Source: Methanosarcinales archaeon (lineage in GTDB: Archaea; Halobacteriota; Methanosarcinia; Methanosarcinales; Methanogasteraceae). Taken from it: a DNA stretch of 11,835 nucleotides. The notes below the pieces were generated by a model. The model did no database searches. It saw only the letters and a list, made by a program, of their open reading frames with translations, and was not told the DNA's origin. The position numbers and the translations under genes are program-made. Of the stretch, positions 7,468-11,835 are shown in pieces (position 1 is the first letter of the stretch; each line of letters begins with the position of its first letter). The stretch lies in assembly GCA_012961645.1 (NCBI GenBank), contig DTYY01000083.1, positions 1 through 11,835 on the forward strand, in the 5' to 3' direction.

Positions 7468-7486
7468 GTATCATACGCCATGATAC
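7468..7486. repeat. Perfect 7-base inverted repeat, candidate operator
   Basis: The arms are GTATCAT and ATGATAC, separated by the five bases ACGCC. An overlapping near-palindrome, CGTATCATACG, covers 7467-7477. It lies about 40 bases upstream of the CBS-operon TATA box and within the region shared by both divergent units, a position typical of a transcription-factor site. No T-run follows on either strand, so it does not look like a terminator. Confidence 0.45.
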
Positions 7487-7649
7487 TTATGGTGCATAAC
7501 TCATTTAAAGTTAATGGGCTAATCGGGTTGACGGGCTTGCGGGCATAAACCCACCAAAAGTGTTAAAACAGACCGGAAGCATATTAACTGGTATTCACGT
7601 CGGTGTGTTGATCAAATGGCAGAATGCAAAGATTTGTAGCCGATATGTC

Positions 7650-7658
7650 TATATACGA
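7650..7658 (+). promoter_or_regulatory. Possible TATA box of the TrkA-N/DHH gene
   Basis: The sequence TCTATATAC would place initiation near 7679, just before the GAGGT ribosome binding site at 7681-7685 and the ATG at 7690. The alternatives near 7502 and 7580 would suit the longer start at 7624. The choice is uncertain. Confidence 0.3.
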
Positions 7659-7689
7659 TGATTCAGTTAATCTGAAGAACGAGGTTCGT

Positions 7690-9201
7690 ATGAAGGTTCC
7701 GACACCTGCGGATGGTTCAGGCAAGGTGGCAGGTATGCAAAACGATGACACCAATGGTGATAAAAAACCGCAAGCACCATACCTAATCATAGGTAGTGGG
7801 AGGATAGGGTCTGCGGTTGCCAGAGAATTGACCAATCGGAATAAGAAGGTCATTATGATCGACAAGGATGTCGGGAAGGTCGAAACCCTGCGTGAACAGG
7901 AGTTTGAAACGATCGTAGGGGATCTCAATGACCCGCATCTGCTCGATCCAATCGACATCAAGAGCATCGAATCGGTACTGGTACTGAGTTCTGATGTTGC
8001 GGCAAATAGCAACGCGATCGCCAACATAAAGAAGATCTCTGAGGATATACTGGTGATCGCACGTGCCCCGAGCACCGTCGCAAAGAGCGAGCTTGAAGAG
8101 GCGGGTGCAGACACCGTAATCGTGCCGCCGAGGATCGTTGCTGACGCCACGATCCGGATCATTGAACACGCCGAGTCTGTCAGACGCGCATCAAACGTTC
8201 TCGATATTCTGCGCTCGATCGGCGATAAGAAACTCGCGATCGTGGTGCATGACAACCCTGATCCTGACGCCATGTCAAGCGCAGTTGCCTTGAAAACGAT
8301 TGCTGCAAGCGTTGGCGCCGAATCCGAGATCGTGTACAGAGGAGAGATCGGGCATCAGGAGAATAAGGCGTTTGTGAATCTGCTCCATATCAATATGGAC
8401 AAACTCGATGAGCACAATACACGCTCGATGAGCGATTTTAAGAAGATTGCAATGGTTGACTGCTCGATACCGGGCGAGAACAACCTGCTTCCGAAGGATG
8501 CCATAGCTGACATCATCATCGACCACCATCCTGTGGATATGAAGAAGATACATGCAGATCACGTCGATATTCGTCCAAACAGCGGGGCTACGGCGACGAT
8601 CATGACGAAATATCTACAGGAGATGGATATTCCGGTCAGCAAAGACCTTGCAACCGCGTTATTGTACGGCATCCGCACCGATACACTCGGATTCAAGCGG
8701 AATGCAAATCCTGTCGATCTGACCGCTGCGGCATTCCTGTACCCGCTTGCGGACCACGAGATCCTGAGCCGGATCGAAACGCCGGCAATCTCAACCGAGA
8801 CACTGGATACGTTTGGGGAAGCCATACGGAACCGGAAGGTCAAGGGAAGCTATCTGGTCACGAATGCGGGCATCATACGGGACCGGGACGCGCTCGCTCA
8901 GGCTGCTGACTATCTGCTGAACCTTGAGGGGATCACGACCGTCCTCGTTTATGGAATCGGGGATGATTGCATACACATCTCAGGACGTAGCAGCGACATC
9001 CGGCTGAATCTTGGAGATGTCGTGCAGAGTGCGTTTGGTGCGGCAGGCTCTGCCGGGGGACATGCGACAACTGCTGGCGCTCAGATCCCGCTTGGGGTAT
9101 TCAGCGACACCAAGGATCGACAGGCATTGATGAGGATGGCAGAGGAAGTGGTGATGAAGCGATTCTTTGCAACTGTCGGTGTTGAGAACGGTGATGAGTG
9201 A
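7690..9201 (+). CDS. TrkA-N (RCK) domain fused to DHH/DHHA1 phosphoesterase
   Basis: The 503-residue cytoplasmic protein joins two modules. Residues about 30-145 are a Rossmann TrkA-N domain with the GSGRIG dinucleotide loop and IDKD at the end of the second strand, expected to bind NAD(H) or a related nucleotide. Residues about 180-500 are a DHH phosphoesterase of the NrnA/c-di-AMP phosphodiesterase type. Its metal-site motifs are H187-xxx-D191-P-D193, D257, the D278-H-H triad and D331, with a DHHA1 domain near the end containing GGHATTAGAQI. All catalytic motifs look intact. Likely substrates are short oligonucleotides, pAp or cyclic/linear di-AMP; the sequence does not decide. I chose the ATG at 7690 because GAGGT lies four bases upstream. 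An in-frame ATG at 7624 lacks a good site. Confidence 0.9.
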   Translation: MKVPTPADGSGKVAGMQNDDTNGDKKPQAPYLIIGSGRIGSAVARELTNRNKKVIMIDKDVGKVETLREQEFETIVGDLNDPHLLDPIDIKSIESVLVLSSDVAANSNAIANIKKISEDILVIARAPSTVAKSELEEAGADTVIVPPRIVADATIRIIEHAESVRRASNVLDILRSIGDKKLAIVVHDNPDPDAMSSAVALKTIAASVGAESEIVYRGEIGHQENKAFVNLLHINMDKLDEHNTRSMSDFKKIAMVDCSIPGENNLLPKDAIADIIIDHHPVDMKKIHADHVDIRPNSGATATIMTKYLQEMDIPVSKDLATALLYGIRTDTLGFKRNANPVDLTAAAFLYPLADHEILSRIETPAISTETLDTFGEAIRNRKVKGSYLVTNAGIIRDRDALAQAADYLLNLEGITTVLVYGIGDDCIHISGRSSDIRLNLGDVVQSAFGAAGSAGGHATTAGAQIPLGVFSDTKDRQALMRMAEEVVMKRFFATVGVENGDE

Positions 9202-9263
9202 AGTTCAATAGTTTCACAAAAAAATAAGCAGAGAAAAGAAAAAATAGGGACAGAAGCACTCAA
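9202..9263 (-). terminator. T-rich terminator downstream of MC1
   Basis: Read on the minus strand, the gap after the MC1 stop contains two pyrimidine tracts, one with six Ts followed by CTTTTC and one with seven Ts. Oligo-T tracts are the usual archaeal termination signal. The gap separates two convergent genes. On the plus strand it is A-rich, so it serves MC1 better than the DHH gene. Confidence 0.5.
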
Positions 9264-9551
9264 CTAATTATCAAGCGTTTCAATACCGATCTTTCTGACG
9301 TTCGGCTTCCATATCTTGTCTGGCATCCAGTCAGGCTTGTTCTTCGGAGCATCAACCTGTTCCCTCCACCCCTCGAAGACGTGTACTTTCTTTGTGCCGC
9401 GTTCTCGCAGCATTATCTTTGTTGGATCACTCTTGGTGCCGCCGGTACGGTTGGCGACTTTGAGTGCAGCCTGACGTGGCTGTCTTCCCGAAAACACACC
9501 ATGTTCGCTCCCATCAGGGTCATGCAATACAAAATTCCTTGTCTTGTCCAT
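9264..9551 (-). CDS. mc1: Non-histone chromosomal protein MC1
   Basis: This is a small basic DNA-bending protein that packages and kinks DNA in Methanosarcina and relatives. The 95-residue product matches the MC1 fold closely: TRNFVLHDPDGSEHGVFSGR near the start, then PRQAALKVANR, LRERGTKKVHVFEGW and VDAPKNKPDWMPDKIWKPNV. The conserved arginines, lysines and tryptophans of the DNA-contact face are present. The ATG at 9551 has GAGGTG seven bases upstream. A TTG two codons earlier is open but unlikely. It is monocistronic, convergent with the DHH gene and divergent from the iron-sulfur gene. MC1 is a lineage marker pointing to Methanosarcinales or related groups. Confidence 0.97.
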   Translation of the reverse strand: MDKTRNFVLHDPDGSEHGVFSGRQPRQAALKVANRTGGTKSDPTKIMLRERGTKKVHVFEGWREQVDAPKNKPDWMPDKIWKPNVRKIGIETLDN

Positions 9552-9659
9552 GATCAAACACCTCGCGCCATAATTTAGCTATGCGCATCATGTATTGCTA
9601 AACCTTTATCAAATATTAATGTAACGCCTGTATCTGATGAACCGCGGAGACGAGTCGCA
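9552..9659. promoter_or_regulatory. Divergent promoter region between MC1 and the Fe-S gene
   Basis: This 108-base AT-rich gap holds promoters for both directions. On the plus strand, AAATATTAAT (9611-9620) would start transcription near 9640, about 20 bases before the Fe-S gene ATG. On the minus strand, TTTAGCAATA (about 9593-9602) preceded by AAAGG would start near 9573 and leave GAGGTG (9559-9564) as the MC1 ribosome binding site. The two boxes nearly touch, so expression may be mutually exclusive. This is inferred from sequence only. Confidence 0.45.
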
Positions 9660-10118
9660 ATGGTAAGCATCATGGAAATCTACCAGTTACTTCCGAAACT
9701 GAACTGCAAGGAATGTGGAAAACCCACCTGCATGGCGTTTGCAAACTCACTTCTGTCAGGCGAGTCTGCGCTTGAGGACTGCCCGCCGCTGTATCAGAGC
9801 GAGTACGAAAGCCAGCTTGAGTCACTCACAACGATGCTCGCGCCGGTCAAGGATGCTGCCGAGACCGGTTTGATCGTCCATGACGAGCTTTGCTTTGGGT
9901 GCGGGAATTGTGTGGTCGCATGTCCGGTGAACGTTGCCAATGATCCGCACGGCGCGGCGGTCGGGCTTGCACCGTCCAATGATCGGGTGATATTAACAGT
10001 GGTAAACGGCATTGTCACCGTTGCAAACGTAGGCGAATGCAGACGATTCGGAAAGAACCGGATCCTGTGTGATGTCTGCATCGTGACCTGCCCATCAAAG
10101 GCGATCGAATTTGTGTGA
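9660..10118 (+). CDS. Iron-sulfur protein: CdhD/CdhE-like [4Fe-4S] domain plus ferredoxin domain
   Basis: This 152-residue cytoplasmic redox protein should carry about three iron-sulfur clusters. Residues 16-41 have C16-x2-C19-x4-C24-x16-C41, the Fe-S motif found at the start of acetyl-CoA synthase corrinoid subunits and related methanogen proteins (NCKECGKPTCMAFA). A ferredoxin-like half follows, with C78-x2-C81-x2-C84-x3-C88-P and an odd second motif C127-x9-C137-x2-C140-x3-C144-P. Between them lies a strand-rich segment of about 35 residues. The role is probably electron transfer in C1 or methanogenic metabolism; the partner is unknown. No neighbour is a known C1 oxidoreductase. The start at 9660 has only a weak site; an internal ATG four codons later is also possible. 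Confidence 0.82.
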   Translation: MVSIMEIYQLLPKLNCKECGKPTCMAFANSLLSGESALEDCPPLYQSEYESQLESLTTMLAPVKDAAETGLIVHDELCFGCGNCVVACPVNVANDPHGAAVGLAPSNDRVILTVVNGIVTVANVGECRRFGKNRILCDVCIVTCPSKAIEFV

Positions 10119-10150
10119 TAACGCTATCAAACAAACCCGGGGTGGATTCA

Positions 10151-11104
10151 TTATGCCTCGATCCTGCAATAAACCGCGAGATGGTCTGACGCCTTCCATG
10201 CATCACTGCTGCCTGATGCGATCATTCCTGAGTTCATGACGTATCTGACAGAACTACCCGGTTGCAGCATATCATGGGAGACAAGGATGTGATCGAGCCA
10301 CACCCGATGCCGGTAGCCCAGCTGGTGCTTCACGATGGGATCAGGAAAATCAACAGTCCACAGCTTCTTCTTAAGAGCGGGATCCTTCGACATCCACCAC
10401 AGCGTGTTGTGAAATATCCTGCCCGGATCATAGACCGACCCCATGACCGTCTCAACAAAGCTTCTCCCGATCATCATCTCGAACGGATCCATCCCGGGAC
10501 CATCGTTCATATCCCCCATCACCATGACCGGAACCATGTCAGGTTCTAAGGTCAGTTGATCCAGACGCTCCCTGAGCCTGATCGCCTGTCCGAGAAGGCG
10601 TTTTCGGTTCGCAAGTGAGATCTTCTGGAAATTGTAGATGTCCACCACCGAAAAGACCCCTTTGGACTTTGCGTGTACCATGATGAGCCTGATCCTCTGA
10701 CCGCCTGCGCCGATCTCAAATACTACCTCAAGAGGCTTTCGTTCCCATTTATGCACCTCCTTCAAGCCGTCGTTCTCGATGTCCGCTTCCCACGGATCAT
10801 AGAACGAGAACGCATCATCGACGGCAACGAGACTGAATGGCTCCCGGTAATAGAAGACAAGGTTCTGCCCGCCCCGGCTGACGCCGCAGGCAAGCTGGTA
10901 ACCGGGCAGATAATTCTCGATGAAGTGGCTATGCTCTGCCCGGGAGTTTGCAGCCTCGCATATCCCGATCACGTGGGGATCTACCTCCCTGATCACCGAT
11001 GCGATCTTCTCCGCCCGTGCCTCTTCCTCTGGCTTGATGACGTTGTTCCGAAACATCGTGTTCATGTGCTCGATGTTATACGACATGATGGTATATTCAG
11101 CCAT
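10151..11104 (-). CDS. Endonuclease/exonuclease/phosphatase (EEP) family hydrolase
   Basis: The 317-residue protein belongs to the metal-dependent EEP superfamily (DNase I, exonuclease III, inositol phosphatases). The active-site motifs are complete: SYNIEH with N10, GICEA with E50, H144 in MVHAKSKG, GDMNDG with D198 and N200, the WLDHIL motif (D271-H272), and SDH at 306-308. There is no signal peptide or membrane segment, so it acts in the cytoplasm. Two or three inserted loops (about 95-125 and 225-265, Trp-rich) may shape substrate choice. Substrate is not predictable: a nucleic acid, phosphosugar or phospholipid are all possible. GGGAGG lies four bases before the ATG. The gene follows the Hps stop by 21 bases, which suggests one transcript with it. 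Confidence 0.9.
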   Translation of the reverse strand: MAEYTIMSYNIEHMNTMFRNNVIKPEEEARAEKIASVIREVDPHVIGICEAANSRAEHSHFIENYLPGYQLACGVSRGGQNLVFYYREPFSLVAVDDAFSFYDPWEADIENDGLKEVHKWERKPLEVVFEIGAGGQRIRLIMVHAKSKGVFSVVDIYNFQKISLANRKRLLGQAIRLRERLDQLTLEPDMVPVMVMGDMNDGPGMDPFEMMIGRSFVETVMGSVYDPGRIFHNTLWWMSKDPALKKKLWTVDFPDPIVKHQLGYRHRVWLDHILVSHDMLQPGSSVRYVMNSGMIASGSSDAWKASDHLAVYCRIEA

Positions 11105-11125
11105 CTTCCCTCCCGTACAAAAGCA

Positions 11126-11835
11126 TCAGAAGTCGGTCATCACCCTAAACTGGTCGATCTCCTCTTTCGAAAGCCCTTCTATGAACATCTCGGCTGTCTG
11201 GTACACATCCTTCGCATTTGTGATCGCACGTCCAACCACAAGGATATCGGCTCCTGCATCCAGAGCATCGCCGATATTATCTGCACGTATGCCGCCTGCA
11301 ACCGCGATCAGCACCTTCCTGGAGAGCTTCTCAGAGAGTGCCCTGATCTCAGGGATGCTGCCCCACTGGTATTCGGTCTCCTCGGCATCGATTGCGCGGT
11401 GCAGTTCAACAACATCGGGAAGGGTTTTTAGCTTGCGCAGCATCGGCAGTGGATCAGAGAGGTTCAGGGTATCGATCACCGCATAGATCCCTGTCTTGTG
11501 TGCTTCCTGAATCGCTTTGTCGATCGTTGAGACGGGCGCAAGCGCAGATATCACAACCGCATCGGCGGTTGCATCAGCAACCATACGCGCCTCGAGATTG
11601 CCGGTGTCAAGCGTCTTTAAATCGGCGACGATGAACGCATTCGGAGCAACCTCCCTGATCCTCGTGATCACATCGACGCCGTAGCGCTTGATCAGCGGGG
11701 TGCCAGCCTCGAGGATGAGGTGATCGCTATCCGGCAGTGACTTTATGACCCCGAGTATCTGATCGATGTCCGGATTGTCGAGAGCGACCTGCAGATACGG
11801 CGGATCCCACAGACGTGAGATCTTAAAGCCCATGA
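11126..11835 (-). CDS. hps: 3-hexulose-6-phosphate synthase domain, probably C-terminal part of Fae-Hps (cut by window edge)
   Basis: Hps interconverts D-arabino-3-hexulose 6-phosphate with ribulose 5-phosphate and formaldehyde. In methanogens it runs toward pentose phosphate, and a fused Fae domain captures the formaldehyde onto tetrahydromethanopterin. About 235 residues are visible. Barrel motifs are [21 protein letters not shown], the catalytic D71-x-K73-xx-D76 in [19 protein letters not shown] and the phosphate loops [10 protein letters not shown] and VVGRAI. The visible text starts in what looks like the Fae-Hps linker ([12 protein letters not shown]). The ATG at 11833 has no upstream sequence to judge and the frame is open to the edge, so I infer an internal methionine and an N-terminal Fae domain beyond the window. 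A free-standing Hps is the alternative. Confidence 0.88.
   Translation of the reverse strand, partial: MGFKISRLWDPPYLQVALDNPDIDQILGVIKSLPDSDHLILEAGTPLIKRYGVDVITRIREVAPNAFIVADLKTLDTGNLEARMVADATADAVVISALAPVSTIDKAIQEAHKTGIYAVIDTLNLSDPLPMLRKLKTLPDVVELHRAIDAEETEYQWGSIPEIRALSEKLSRKVLIAVAGGIRADNIGDALDAGADILVVGRAITNAKDVYQTAEMFIEGLSKEEIDQFRVMTDF

Larger units (their letters stand above)
7378..7689. promoter_or_regulatory. Divergent intergenic regulatory region
   Basis: This 312-base gap lies between the leftward CBS operon and the rightward TrkA-N/DHH gene. It holds a leftward TATA box (7419-7428), a perfect inverted repeat (7468-7486), AT-rich TATA-like tracts on the plus strand near 7502-7509 and 7580-7587, and a G-rich stretch at about 7518-7545. 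A last TATA-like tract at 7650-7658 is closest to the chosen DHH start. The part from 7624 onward is open in the DHH frame, so an N-terminal extension of 22 residues is possible. I found no tRNA or box C/D RNA pattern here. Confidence 0.5.

Noticed and set aside
7584..8273. Minus-strand open frame of 229 codons opposite the DHH gene
   Set aside because: It is antisense to a gene with intact catalytic motifs and is Ser/Ala/Ile-rich as expected for a reversed frame.
1..11835. Mobile elements, CRISPR arrays, tRNA or rRNA genes
   Set aside because: I looked for terminal repeats, regularly spaced repeats, transposase motifs and tRNA arms on both strands and found none.

Overview
The window is archaeal and most likely from a Methanosarcinales-type euryarchaeon (a methanogen or an ANME relative). 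The evidence is a complete archaeal proteasome/exosome gene string, a Methanosarcina-type MC1 chromosomal protein, the hexulose-6-phosphate synthase part of what looks like a methanogen Fae-Hps fusion, archaeal RNA polymerase subunit Rpo12, GGTGA/GAGGT Shine-Dalgarno sequences and TATA-type promoters. Genus was not determined.

Layout. (1) Positions 1-153 hold no convincing gene. (2) Positions 154-4663, all minus strand, form a tightly packed operon transcribed psmA - sbds - rrp4 - rrp41 - rrp42 - L37Ae - rpo12 - pcc1. Genes overlap or are separated by 2 to 47 bases. This is the known archaeal exosome superoperon. It links protein degradation (20S proteasome alpha ring), ribosome maturation (SBDS), RNA degradation and tailing (exosome cap subunit plus the two ring subunits), a ribosomal protein, an RNA polymerase subunit and the KEOPS tRNA-modification subunit. 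The tiny rpo12 gene (45 codons) lies between L37Ae and pcc1. (3) Positions 4664-4840 carry the psmA promoter. (4) Positions 4841-7377, minus strand, are three consecutive genes each made almost entirely of four CBS motifs, twelve in all. (5) Positions 7378-7689 are a divergent regulatory region with a perfect 7-base inverted repeat. (6) Positions 7690-9201, plus strand, encode a fusion of an NAD-binding TrkA-N (RCK) domain to a DHH/DHHA1 phosphoesterase. (7) MC1 (minus) converges on it. (8) A small protein with predicted iron-sulfur clusters (plus) is transcribed divergently from MC1. (9) An endonuclease/exonuclease/phosphatase-family protein and the Hps domain (minus) form a pair at the right end. 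The Hps reading frame appears to run off the window and is probably the C-terminal half of Fae-Hps.

How they fit together. The left half is informational housekeeping. The middle is the least understood part: twelve adenine-nucleotide-type sensor motifs, divergent from a dinucleotide-gated phosphoesterase and immediately upstream of the proteasome/exosome operon. A nucleotide-sensing module (AMP, NAD or cyclic di-AMP) is a testable inference, not something the sequence proves. The right half is carbon and redox metabolism: Hps makes pentose phosphate and formaldehyde from hexulose phosphate, and the iron-sulfur protein resembles the cluster modules of methanogen C1 enzymes.
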